DNA of 64,000 nt from Anastrepha obliqua (taxonomy: Eukaryota; Arthropoda; Insecta; Diptera; Tephritidae). Below are positions 1 through 9,294 of this stretch, piece after piece. The stretch lies in assembly GCF_027943255.1 (NCBI RefSeq), contig NC_072897.1:60040406-60104405 (forward strand), read 5' to 3'. The notes below the pieces were generated by a model. That model was not told the DNA's origin and ran no database searches. It was given only the letters and a program-made list of their open reading frames with translations. Position numbers and translations under genes: made by a program. Within the stretch, counting starts at the first letter, position 1, and every line of letters starts with the position of its first letter.

Positions 1-68
1 CAAGTGCGCACATCGAAAATCCACATAACCACACTTTTCGTGGCACTTCGTGGAAAATTTTGCACACC

Positions 69-944
69 ATGTCTCTGAACGACAGCATGGCAATTAGCAA
101 TAGCGGCGCGGATGCTGCGCACAACGAAAATTATACCACAGCACCAAGAAACCCCCATGGTAATAGCGGTCCGGATGCTGTGCTTACCGAGAATTACAGC
201 ACAGTACCACGAATTCCACCGCCGCAAATGAGTGAAGAGAACATTGAGGCCTTCTTTTACGCCTTAGAATTCTGGTTTCAAGCTTCGCTCATATATTCAG
301 ACTCCAGAAAATTCCATATCGTTTTAGCAAACCTTTCGCCGCCTAAACTACTTGAGCTTAGGTCGATCATCGAGACAGCGCCGGCAACCGGAAAATATCG
401 GTACATTAAGCAGAAGGTAACAGATCATTTCACTGATAGCCAGCAGCGACGCCTGCAGAAGGTGCTCAAAGACATGCCGCTTGGCGACCGTAAACCAAGC
501 GAACTTTTCAGTGAAATGAAGCGCGTTGCTGGCACCACGCTCAACGACAGCCTATTGCACGACTTGTGGGTAACGCGTCTTCCACCGTATGTACAAGCAG
601 CTGTAATAGTAGCAAAAGTGCCTCTCGACGAAAAAGCTAAAATTGCTGATTCCATCGTGGAATCCATTGATTGGCAAAACGATCATGTGGATGTTGTGTC
701 TACACACAACGAAATTTCTAACCTCAGAAGCGAGATCGCAGAATTAACTCGAAGCATGCAAAAACATTTAACCTTGAAGGACCGTCCTCTTCGATCAAGG
801 TCACCTTCTCGAGCAAGGAGCGTACGGCGCGACAACCGACATGCCACTTCGGGACTTTATTGTTGGTATCATCGGACATTTGCCGACAAAGCAACGAAGT
901 GTCGCGAGCCATGTGCGTTTTCCCAGAAACAATCGTCTCAATAA
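69..944 (+). CDS. gag: Gag-like protein of LTR-A with CHCC zinc finger
   Basis: The ATG at 69 opens a frame of about 291 codons. It would encode the capsid-type protein that packages element RNA. The middle (about residues 55-190) is helical and rich in charged residues, as in retrotransposon Gag. The C-terminus is basic and Arg/Ser rich, followed at about 857-905 by CWYH and then CREPC, giving a CHCC finger. The frame ends with TAA at 942-944, and protease follows in the same frame. Gag and Pol are therefore separated by a single stop codon. Whether this stop is natural (readthrough) or a mutation cannot be told from one copy. Confidence 0.8.
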   Translation: MSLNDSMAISNSGADAAHNENYTTAPRNPHGNSGPDAVLTENYSTVPRIPPPQMSEENIEAFFYALEFWFQASLIYSDSRKFHIVLANLSPPKLLELRSIIETAPATGKYRYIKQKVTDHFTDSQQRRLQKVLKDMPLGDRKPSELFSEMKRVAGTTLNDSLLHDLWVTRLPPYVQAAVIVAKVPLDEKAKIADSIVESIDWQNDHVDVVSTHNEISNLRSEIAELTRSMQKHLTLKDRPLRSRSPSRARSVRRDNRHATSGLYCWYHRTFADKATKCREPCAFSQKQSSQ

Positions 945-1508
945 TGCTGCTCAGCTGCAGCGATTTCAGGTACCAGCAAACAACCTGAGATCGTTAAAAA
1001 TTACCGGCTTCGTATCTTTGACTCTTCGTCGAAAATTAATTTTCTTATTGATACGGGCGCTGATGTGTCAGTAATACCGTCACATACGAGGGCAGCTAGA
1101 GCTAGTTCAACCGGGTTAAAATTGTTTGCCGCGAATGGTTCACCTATTAGAGTGTATGGTGAAGTCATTTTAAAATTAAATTTAAATTTACGCCGCGAAT
1201 TCGTTTGGAATTTTTTGATTGCCGACGTTTCTCATGCTATCATCGGCGCTGATTTTTTAAGTAATTTTGGAATTTTGGTCGACCTAAAGCGGAAATGCTT
1301 ACGAGATAGTAAAACCGAATTAAATTGCGCAATTCATATGACACCTTCGGTGAGTGTAAAAACTGTCAACGCGGAATCAAATTTCGCTGACATTCTGCAA
1401 GAATTTGTTGATATCACCCGGCCGCTGCCAATGGGTACAACGACGAATTCCGATGTAGTTCATCGAATTATAACGCAAGGTCAGCCTGTCTTTTCGCGCC
1501 CACGATGA
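945..1508 (+). pseudogene. pol: LTR-A pol: aspartic protease region
   Basis: This is the same reading frame as gag. The retropepsin active site is visible as LIDTGADVSVIP at about 1044-1079. A flap-like stretch follows, and a second conserved block, IIGADFL, lies near 1240-1260. This domain would cut the Gag-Pol polyprotein. The frame is interrupted by TGA at 1506-1508, just before the RT N-terminus, and continues in frame beyond it. The active-site residues are intact but the polyprotein is broken. Confidence 0.8.
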
Positions 1509-2525
1509 CTTTCGCCCGAAAAATTAGCAGCTGCCCGCGCTGAATTCGACTCACTTTTGAAATTGGGAATCTGCCGGCCATCAAGCAGCAGTTGGGCGAG
1601 TCCGCTACATATGGTGCGCAAAGCTGACGGATCGTGGAGACCCTGCGGGGATTATCGATCGCTCAATGCGCAAACCGTGCCGGATCGTTATCCACTCCCG
1701 TTTCTGCAGGATTTCGCAAATGTCTTGGCAGGCAACACAATTTTTTCGAAAATTGATTTGCAGAAGGCGTTCCATCAAGTCCCTGTACATCCCGACGACG
1801 TCTGTAAAACGGCCATCACTACGCCCTTCGGGCTATACGAATTCACAAAGATGACTTTCGGTCTACGAAATGCAGCCCAGACGTTTCAACGCATAATAAA
1901 CGAATTTTTTCGTGGTCTTGATTTTGTTTTTACGTACCTCGACGACGTATGTGTTGCATCGAAATCATTCGAAGAACATCGAAAACATCTTCAGCAGGTA
2001 TTTAAACGATTGCGAGATCATAATTTGACTATCAACGCAGCGAAATCCGAGCTTGGGGTTAAGAAACTTGAGTTTTTGGGACACTCCATTACCAAGCATG
2101 GCATTCGACCCCTAGAAAGTCGCGTAGAAGCCCTTCGTAACTTTAAACGACCCACCGTCGCAAAAGAGTTGAAGCGGTTTCTAGCAATGCTAAACTTCTA
2201 TCGAAGGTTCCTGCCGCATGCAATGGAAACTCAAAGGTTTCTCTTCGACATGATAGGCGCAAACAAGCGCAACGATTCTACTCCTCTATCCTGGTCCGAC
2301 GAAGCTTCAAGTTATTTTGAAGCCTGCAAAGAACAGCTGGCGAAGTGTGCAATGCTGGCACACCCCGTATCCAATGCGGAATTATCATTATGGGTCGACG
2401 CCTCAAATTTCGCCGCGGGTGCCGTGCTGAATCAGGTGGTGGATGGTAATATTCAGCCGCTGGGTTTTTCTCGAGGAGATTCACGAAGGCTGAGACGCGA
2501 TACAGCACATACGACCGTGAGCTGA
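1509..2525 (+). pseudogene. pol: LTR-A pol: reverse transcriptase and start of RNase H
   Basis: This is a typical Ty3/Gypsy RT: DYRSLNAQTVPDRYPLP, then FSKIDLQKAFHQ, FGLRNAAQTFQR, and the catalytic box YLDDV at about 1934-1948. The connection (GHSITKHGI, FLAMLNFYRRFLP) and the start of RNase H (LWVDASNFAAGAVL) follow. The frame fails at about 2463-2468 in a run of T; RNase H continues in the +2 frame relative to gag, which implies a one-base deletion. The stop at 2523-2525 is a consequence of that shift. All RT catalytic aspartates are present. Confidence 0.88.
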
Positions 2526-3145
2526 CAGCTTTGTACATGTCACTACGTCATTTTCGCTACATGGTAGAAGGCAGAATGTGCCACATCTACACCGACCACA
2601 AGCCGTTGGTGTACGCATTTCATCAGCGTCTGGATAAGGCATCGGACCGGCAAGTAAGACAGCTCGACTTCATTTCACAAATAACGACAGATATTCGTCA
2701 CGTTGAGGGTGAAAATAACGCCGCCGCTGATTTGATGTCGCGAATTAATTCGATCAACTACTCACCAATTGACTATAACCGTCTAGCTGAAGACCAGATT
2801 ACGGATGATGAGCTTCTGTCCCTGCTGTCAGGTAATAAGACTCATTCTCTTAAACTAACGGAATTTGCTGTCCCTTCTAGTTTGCGGAAAGTATACTGCG
2901 ATTCGTCCACCAACAAAATACGTCCATTTATCACAAGCAAGTTCAGATCAAACGTTTTACATGCTATACACGATTTGGCACATCCAGGCATAACAGCTAC
3001 GGCACGTCTTATGTCTGAACGTTTCGTGTGGCCTTCCATCCAGCGCGACAGCAGACAATTTGCCAGAAATTGCATTCAGTGTCAACGATCGAAGGTTATT
3101 CGTCACAACAGAGCAGCACTACAACGCATTACAACACCAACATAA
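2466..3145 (+). pseudogene. pol: LTR-A pol: RNase H end and integrase zinc-binding domain
   Basis: After the frame change the RNase H domain continues (YTDHKPLVYAF; HVEGENNAAADLMSR). An integrase N-terminal HHCC zinc-binding region follows: HDLAHPG and then NCIQCQRSK. A TAA at 3143-3145 interrupts the frame between this region and the integrase core, which continues in the same frame. The domain order is normal for the family. Only the stop marks decay. Confidence 0.82.
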
Positions 3146-3946
3146 CGTTTTTCACATTTGCACATCGATATTGTTGGACCCTTTCCTCTATCCAATGGCA
3201 ATCGTTATTGCCTTACGATAATCGACAGATTCACGAGGTGGCCAGAAGCCATTCCCATGCCTGACATCTCAGCACCAACGGTGACAAAAGCCTTGCTAGA
3301 CGTATGGATCTCGCGCTTTGGTATTCCTGTGAATATAACATCTGACTTGGGTAGACAGTTTGAAAGCGCTCTTTTTCAAGAGCTTCTAAAACGCCTTGGA
3401 GTTAACCACCTGCGAACAACGCCGTACCATCCTCAAGCAAACGGTATGGTTGAGAGATGGCACCGTACTCTGAAGTCAGCGATTTTATGCCATAATCATG
3501 AGAGATGGACGGCGTACCTGCCCTTAATCTTGCTAGGATTACGATCAGTTTTCAAGGATGACATAGAGGCTACCCCTGCCGAGCTTGTTTACGGAACTAC
3601 ACTTCGGCTACCTTCGGAATTTTGGGTAGACAGCAAACCTTCGAATAACGAACACGAGATGCTTTCTGAACTTCGCCTAGTCATGCAGGATTTGAAACCT
3701 GTTGACTCCGCATGGCACTCCACACCCAAAGTCTTCATCCATCCATCACTGAAGTCCTGCGAGCAAGTCTTTATCAGAGATGATTCAATTCGGCCATCAC
3801 TTTCATCGCCGTACAAGGGCCCCTATAAAGTCCTGCGTCGAACGCCGAAATATTACACAATTCAAATAGGGAGCAAACACGTCAAAACTACCATCGATCG
3901 TCTTAAGCCTGCTTTTGTTGCTGCGATGCTTCTAAGGGGGGAGTAA
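3146..3946 (+). pseudogene. pol: LTR-A pol: integrase catalytic core and C-terminus
   Basis: This is a retroviral-type integrase core (rve). The first acidic residue lies in HIDIVGPFP, the second in [11 protein letters not shown] and the third in [12 protein letters not shown], which gives the DDE triad. The C-terminal segment ([17 protein letters not shown]) resembles the small barrel domain of CsRn1-type integrases. The frame ends at 3944-3946, immediately before a polypurine tract (aaggggggagtaa) and the 3' LTR. The upstream in-frame stop means it cannot be made as part of Pol from this copy. Confidence 0.85.
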
Positions 3947-4182
3947 TGTGGCGTACCCACAAATTATTAATTTTGTTATGGCAACGCCGTGCTACTGCCA
4001 TGAGCTATAGCAACGCCGTGCTACTGGCTGGAACCGCCATTTTGACTTACTTCTTTTTCAATGTACTTTTTCTTATTGGATCGAGCGTGTGTTAATAAAG
4101 CCTAAATTTGATATTCTTGTCAATAAAACACTATTAAATCCAAATATATTTAATCGCTTGGACAGAGTGGCAATACTCCACG
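3947..4182 (+). repeat. 3' LTR of LTR-A
   Basis: The LTR begins with tgtggcgta directly after the polypurine tract and ends near tactccacg, giving imperfect inverted ends of about 9 bp. Two poly(A) signals (aataaa) occur at 4094 and 4122. The right end is fixed independently, because coding sequence of the Helitron Rep resumes from 4183 on the other strand. Exact ends could be off by two bases. Confidence 0.75.
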
Positions 4183-6799
4183 TTTATATGAGCATTAAAA
4201 GTCTTACATAGTAGCGGGGAGTATGGAACAATCCACCTATTATCTATCGTCACCATGTTGCCCCTGAGTTGTAACGTAGTGCTCCGACCGCCATTTTATG
4301 TATCGCGCCTACGATAAACTGGATACCCATCCTCTCCAGTCTGGGTGTCGTTAATGAAACGCCGAGGGTATTTTTTTGTGCAGACACCGTTCTTCATGCA
4401 TGGTGCAGTTAATTGTATTCTCCGCAGGGTCCATGTACCATATTTTTAGTTATAATGTCGTGTAGTACCGGATCAATTTGTTGATCGGGTAGCTCCGCAA
4501 CTATGACACTGTCGATCTCATCTGGTTGTATTTCAGTTTCTAGCCAGAACAGCAAATGACAATGAGGTAAACCGCGCTTCTGCCACTCTACACTTGCCAT
4601 ATAACATTTTACTTTACCGAATATCTGTTCTTTGACAAATAATTTGATGAATTTCTTCATTTTTAAATGAAACACACGTGAAATTATGTCATGACGGTCG
4701 AAAGACCGTTGTCCTGGTAGCAGCTCTGCTTTAATTTCAGGCCATTCGGGGTTGCACGTAAAAGTGACAAATAAGTCAGGTCTACCATAATTTCGGACGT
4801 ACGTCATCGCGTCCTGCGTTTTCTCGTGCATGAAACGCGGAGAACCCGTAAATGATGATGGCAATATGACATGTTGACCGATATTTGATGGGTCAACATT
4901 TGCGTCTTGATTTAACGCATCTCTGAGATGGATGTAGTCATCAGCCCTCAGTCTTTGTTGATTCCGCGAAATATAATTTAATTTTTCCGATATCATTTTC
5001 GCCATCATGTCAACACAATATTGACTAAATAAGTCTCTGTAATAATGTAACGGATTAAAAGAGTTAGTTCTAAACATTAATCTAAATGCATAAAATTGCA
5101 TACACGAAACAGTTTTATTACGCGCAGAACCCTGCTGAGGAATAGTCAAATAATAACCGTCTTCACCTGTCACAAACATTACAGGATACTGTAGTGGATC
5201 ATAGGACCGATGTAGCTCAGAAACTCTTTTGAGCTGTCCGTCTCTACCGTGTAAGACTATATCCCTGGGACCTTTGTCTTCATCGACCAAGAGAACGGCT
5301 ACCTCGTTTACAGTAGGAGCATTGTATCTGCCTCTGTGTGCTGACTGTGGAGTGCGATCAGAATGAATAATTAGCTTTAAATTATGTAATGAGTGAAGTT
5401 CTAAGTTTTGTTTAAAACTTCGTATATACACGTTATGATTATTCAAAGTGGTCTGTAATTCGCGAATTAAATCCATTTTTAAGGTTGGTGCGATGCTTGA
5501 TCGCAATGATAACTGGTCTGCATCCGAAATAAAATATATTTGCAGGAACTGTGGGTTTTGGCCTGATGATGGTAAAAGGCTACCAATGAGATGATACACC
5601 TGTCCTTCAATTTTAAAAGTGGGCATAAAATTTCCTTCCCTGATTTCTTTTGCGCCAAACGAAGTCATTTGAAAAATACTATTGTATTTACGTATGTTTG
5701 TTAAAAAATGACCAGATAAAGGATGGTTATTAGTTAAAAGATTTTTTATTGGTTGTGGCGGCTCCTGAAGGTTAGGAAGACACACTTTACCTGAAGCACA
5801 ACACATACCATTAGGTTCGTCCTCCCATTTCTTGGCAGAGCAGTTAGAGCAGATCTTATTCACGACTCCGATTTGGACGGACGCTTGTTGTGCATAATCA
5901 AGCTGCGGATCATATCTGAAAGCCAGTCTGTTCCTGTTAGCTAAAATTCGATTGCGCATTCTATTTGTGGACAACTGCTGCCTCTCCGCTTGAACTCTAA
6001 GTTGCTGCAAGCGCTCGACACTCGACTCTCTTTCGCGTAACTGAGAGGTCCTTATATTTTGTTCATGAAGACGTTGGGAACGCTCCAGCCTCGACTCTCG
6101 TGCACGTAACTCAGAGGTTCTCCAGCTTTGTTCGGCAAGACGTTGCGAACGCTCGACACTTGACTCTCGTTCGCGTAAGTCAGAGGTCCTTACATTTTGT
6201 TCATGAAGACGTTGGGAACGCTCCAGCCTCGACTCTCGTGCACGCAACTCAGAGGTTCTCAAGCTTTGTTCGGCAAGACGTTGCGAACGCTCGATACTTG
6301 ACTCTCGTTCGCGTAAGTCAGAGGTCCTTACATTTTGTTCATGAAGACGTTGGGAAAGCTCCAGCCTCGACTCTCGTGCACGTAACTCAGAGGTTCTCCA
6401 GCTTTGTTCGGCAAGACGTTGCGAACGCTCGACACTTGACTCTCGTTCGCGTAAGTCAGAGGTCCTTACATTTTGTTCATGAAGACGTTGGGAACGCTCC
6501 AGCCTCGACTCTCGTGCACGTAACTCAGAGGTTCTCAAGCTTTGTTCGGCAAGACGTTGCGAACGCTCGACACTTGACTCTCGTTCGCGTAAGTCAGAGG
6601 TCCTTACATTTTGTTCATGAAGACGTTGGGAACGCTCCAGCCTCGACTCTCGTGCACGTAACTCAGAGGTTCTCAAGCTTTGTTCAGCAAGGCGTTGTGA
6701 ACATTCAGGTGAAGATTTTCCTATACGACGTATTTTTGCTGCTCCTGCTTGAGAACTATGTTTAGAAAGTTGAGACCTGGCTCTCTTAGGCATTTTCAA
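4183..6799 (-). pseudogene. Helitron-1 Rep/helicase N-terminal half (HUH endonuclease)
   Basis: The ATG at 6799 opens 796 codons. Order: basic N-terminus (MKMPKRARSQLSKHSSQ), five 46-residue repeats (about residues 32-261), a Cys-rich patch (CSNCSAKKW, CCASGKVCLP), then the Helitron_like_N domain. The Rep motif FVTFTCNPEWPEI and the HUH box GLPHCHLLFW (His-Cys-His at 4556-4564) are intact. The frame breaks after GPCGE at about 4415. Recognisable protein continues in shifted frames to 4183 (NDTQTGEDGYPVY; STTLQLRGNM), with a further stop near 4290. The two catalytic tyrosines and the helicase would lie beyond the LTR-A insertion and are absent from the window. Confidence 0.85.
6017..6706 (-). 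repeat. In-frame tandem repeat, 5 x 138 bp, in Helitron Rep
   Basis: Ten alternating 23-residue half-units (ERSQRLAEQSLRTSELR... and ERSQRLHEQNVRTSDLR...) make five 46-residue units. They are rich in Arg, Glu, Ser and Gln and probably form a long charged helix or coiled coil. The units differ at only a few positions (SLR/SWR, SSV/SSI), so the array expanded recently. A long antisense ORF over the array is a by-product of the repeat. Confidence 0.92.
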
Positions 6800-6825
6800 A
6801 TGTTTAAGAAAATGGATATAGCGTG

Positions 6826-7042
6826 TAATATTCTAGCTCTGAAAAGAACTGTTGTTTAGCCCTGAAAAGAACTGTTGGTTAGCCCTGAAAAGAACTGTTT
6901 GTTAGCCCTGAAAATAACTATTGTATAGCTATGAGAAGGACTGTTGTTTAGCTCTGAGAAGAACTTTTGCGTAGGTGTAGTTTTAAGAACAAAATCTAAA
7001 AAAAATCTCATGAAAATGATTAGACTTCGCGCACGACCGCTG
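6826..7042 (-). repeat. Helitron-1 leader: short tandem repeats (copy 1)
   Basis: Directly upstream of the Rep ATG are four to six imperfect copies of a roughly 23-bp unit (tagccctgaaaagaactgtt on the plus strand) at 6833-6962. A block of about 90 bp follows (tctgagaagaacttttgcg to gcacgaccgctgc) that recurs at 7488-7578 and 7910-8000. This is the presumed promoter/leader region of the Rep gene. No specific promoter motif can be assigned. Confidence 0.75.
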
Positions 7043-7050
7043 CGTAGTGC

Positions 7051-7430
7051 TCTGCGTGTAATTGCTGTCGGGATCTTCCCGCTAAGTGGGCGCCGCTAAA
7101 ATTGTGCGCACGTGTTCGCTGTAACACGTGTTGTGTGGGAAAAACAATTATCGTTGTGCGGGTAGCGAAGAACGCTATAATTGCGCGTGCCTGATCGGCG
7201 TAACTGCGTAACTGAGTGTGCGAAAGACTATTGTTAAACTGTGCGTGTAATTGTCGGCGGGTTCTTCCCGTTAAGTGGGCGCCGGTATAATTGCGCGGAA
7301 CCGTTCGGTGTAACACGTGTTGCGTGGGAAAAACAATTATCGCTGTGCGGGTAGCGAGGAACGCTATAATTGCGCGTGCTTGTTCCGCGTAATTTCTATT
7401 GTGGGAAAAACAATTATCGTTGTGCGGGCA
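7051..7430 (-). repeat. Helitron-1 leader: about 189-bp tandem repeat, two copies plus part
   Basis: A GC-richer block containing gcgtgtaattg, cttcccg, taagtgggcgcc, acacgtgtt and ggaaaaacaattatcg starts at about 7053 and recurs at about 7242. A third partial copy is near 7390-7430. The two copies are about 90 percent alike by eye. The open frame across it (7020-7526, minus) is a repeat artefact with no recognisable domain. Confidence 0.75.
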
Positions 7431-7585
7431 ATTACCGATGGGTTTATCGCGTGTAGACAACTGTTCACTGTGCGAGTGCTGAGTACTCTGAGAAGAACTT
7501 TTGCGTAGGTGTAGTTTTAAGAACAAAATCTAAAAAAAATCTCATGAAAATTATTAGACTTCGAGCACGACCGCTGCATAGGGAG

Positions 7586-7755
7586 CGGGCCTCGACACTC
7601 GACTCTCGTAGGCGCACCTGAGAGTTTCTCTGATTTTGTTCAGCAAGGCGTTGTGAATGTTCAGGTGAAGGTTCTCCTATACGACGTATTTTTGCTGCTC
7701 GTGCTTGAGAACTATGTTTAGAAAGTTGAGACCTGGCTCTCTTAGGCATTTTCAA
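7586..7755 (-). pseudogene. Duplicated N-terminus of Helitron Rep
   Basis: A second copy of the Rep start (MKMPKRARSQLSKHSSQ at 7755) runs about 55 codons, matching the real N-terminus with few changes, and then runs out after one repeat half-unit (RLRESSVEARS). Its upstream region (7756-8000) is a second copy of the 6800-7042 leader. Promoter plus first exon-like segment have therefore been duplicated in tandem, and only the inner copy continues into Rep. Confidence 0.85.
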
Positions 7756-8000
7756 ATGTTTAAGAAAATGTTAATAGCGTGTAATATTCTAGCTCTGAAA
7801 AGAACTGTTGTTTAGCCCTGAAAAGAACTGTTGGTTAGCCCTGAAAAGAACTGTTTGTTAGCCCTGAAAATAACTATTGTATAGCTATGAGAAGGACTGT
7901 TGTTTAGCTCTGAGAAGAACTTTTGCGTGGGTGTAGTTTTAAGAACAAAATCTAAAAAAAATCTCATGAAAATTATTAGACTTCGCGCACGACCGCTGCC
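7756..8000 (-). repeat. Helitron-1 leader: short tandem repeats (copy 2)
   Basis: This is a near-identical copy of 6800-7042: the same run of roughly 23-bp ccctgaaaagaactgtt units followed by the same 90-bp block ending at gcacgaccgctgcc. It fixes the outer limit of the leader duplication. Confidence 0.85.
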
Positions 8001-8127
8001 TAGGGAGCCGACCTCGCGGGTACCTTACTCATAGATCTAAACACCCCTCTCCCGCACGCGCACCACTGGCCTTGGTGACGCCCACTTCGCAACGGGCCGT
8101 GCAGCAGAAATCGTAATATTTTAATTT

Positions 8128-8715
8128 CACCAATAGGTATTCAAACTATACGGAAATCATCTTCAATACCTACTTAACAATGTGTGTAAGTTTGGTTTAA
8201 TTCGGTGCAAAGACACGGCGGGTCCACGTTTTGGCATATATTTCCAGACCCTAGTCATCAATAGGTATGAAAATTACCCCGTATTAAAGCACTTATCAAC
8301 TGCTTTCATTTGATACCCATATTGTACATACACAACCAAAAGTTACCCGGGTCCACGTTTTGACCTATATCTCGAGACCCCAGTCACGGAGTGGCATGAA
8401 AAATACTCTGTACCAAAGCATTCACCAACAGCTTCAATTTGATATCCATATTGTACAAACACATTCTAGGGTCCACGTTTTGGTCTCTATCTCGAGACTC
8501 TAGTGACGGAGCGGCATGAAAAATACTCTGAACTAAAGCATTCACCAACAGCTTCCATTTGATACCCATATTTTACATACACATCCGAAGGTTACCGGGG
8601 TCCACGCTTTGACCTATATCTCGAGCCCTATCCACCAATAGGTATCCAAACTATACGGAAACCATCTTCAATACCTTCTTAACAATGTGTGTAAGTTTGG
8701 TTTAATTCGGTGCAG
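8128..8715 (-). repeat. Helitron-1 subterminal array of 120-130 bp units
   Basis: The word gtccacgttttg recurs at about 8222, 8351, 8471 and 8601, each followed by similar text (tatctcgagac, ggcatgaaaaatactctg, aaagcattcaccaacagctt). This makes roughly three and a half 120-130 bp units. The array is bracketed by two copies of an 85-bp segment (caccaataggtat to aattcggtgca) at 8128-8215 and 8633-8715. Such arrays are common near Helitron 5' ends. No protein is encoded. Confidence 0.85.
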
Positions 8716-8964
8716 ACACGGCCGGTTAGCGAACACACACAAAAAGTTGACTTTATTTTATATATAAGATTTTTTTCAGTTTGTGTCCGAAAAATCCAAA
8801 TATCTTACGGAACCCTATTTTTTTCCAAAATAAAATGTAATCCATGTTACTCTTGGATAATGTAGTTTTCGAATGGTGAAAGAATTTTTAAAATTGGTCC
8901 AGTAGTTTTTGAGCCTATTCGTTACAAACAAACAAAGTTTTCCTCTTTATAATATTAGTATAGA

Positions 8965-9267
8965 TTATATTACATTATATCACATTATGTTACATTATAT
9001 TACATATTCACTCTGGCTTTTGTCTGTGATTTTTAACAAATTATTTAACCTGCAAGATAAGACCTAAAAAGGGAAAGTTCGAATAATAAACTTTAAATGT
9101 CGTTTCTTGTTTTCAGGTAAGTTAACATTGTAAAATAGGTGAACTAAGTGATTGATGATTTGTGAATTCAGATATTAAAATAAAAAAATCTTGTTTTCAG
9201 AACAAAGCAACACGTTTTATTTATTTAAGAACAATATTCCCCGTAAATAAAGCATTATCGTCTTATA
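8965..9267 (+). repeat. 5' LTR of LTR-B (right part)
   Basis: It matches 34644-34941 almost base for base (for example actctggcttttgtctgtg and cgtttcttgttttcaggtaa), with a few substitutions and small indels. The similarity ends at about tcttata (9261-9267). The left part of this LTR is removed to the left of Helitron-1. A poly(A)-like aataaa is at 9246-9251. No convincing primer-binding site was found between 9268 and 9294. Confidence 0.82.
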
Positions 9268-9294
9268 AAACGACATTTCTAGTGGAAATCAAAA

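Larger units (their letters stand above)
1..4182 (+). mobile_element. LTR-A: Ty3/Gypsy retrotransposon, CsRn1-like, 5' LTR outside window
   Basis: Gag, protease, reverse transcriptase, RNase H and integrase follow in the Ty3/Gypsy order and are capped by a 3' LTR at about 3947-4182. The gag zinc finger is the unusual Cys-x2-His-x9-Cys-x3-Cys type, which is known from the CsRn1/Kabuki clade. The window opens in the leader, so the 5' LTR and primer-binding site are not visible. Pol is broken by in-frame stops near 1506 and 3143 and by a frame change near 2465, so this copy is probably dead. It lies inside the Rep gene of Helitron-1, whose coding sequence resumes at 4183 on the minus strand. Confidence 0.85.
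4183..8964 (-). mobile_element. Helitron-1, minus strand, truncated by LTR-A
   Basis: The 5' terminus reads TCTATACTAATATTATAAAG on the minus strand, starting at 8964. This is the usual Helitron 5' end (TC start, preceded by host A). A Rep (HUH) coding region follows from 6799. The element stops at 4183 because LTR-A has inserted into it, and the helicase half and 3' CTRR end lie beyond the left edge of the window. The leader between 6800 and 8964 is unusually repetitive. The right flank, from 8965, is the LTR of LTR-B, so Helitron-1 landed in that LTR. Confidence 0.82.

Noticed and set aside
6100..6765. 221-codon plus-strand ORF over the Helitron repeats
   Set aside because: It is the antisense reading of the 138-bp in-frame tandem array; its length comes from the repeat period being a multiple of three.
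7020..7526. 168-codon minus-strand ORF in the Helitron leader
   Set aside because: It is built from the 189-bp tandem repeat (also a multiple of three) and has no domain.
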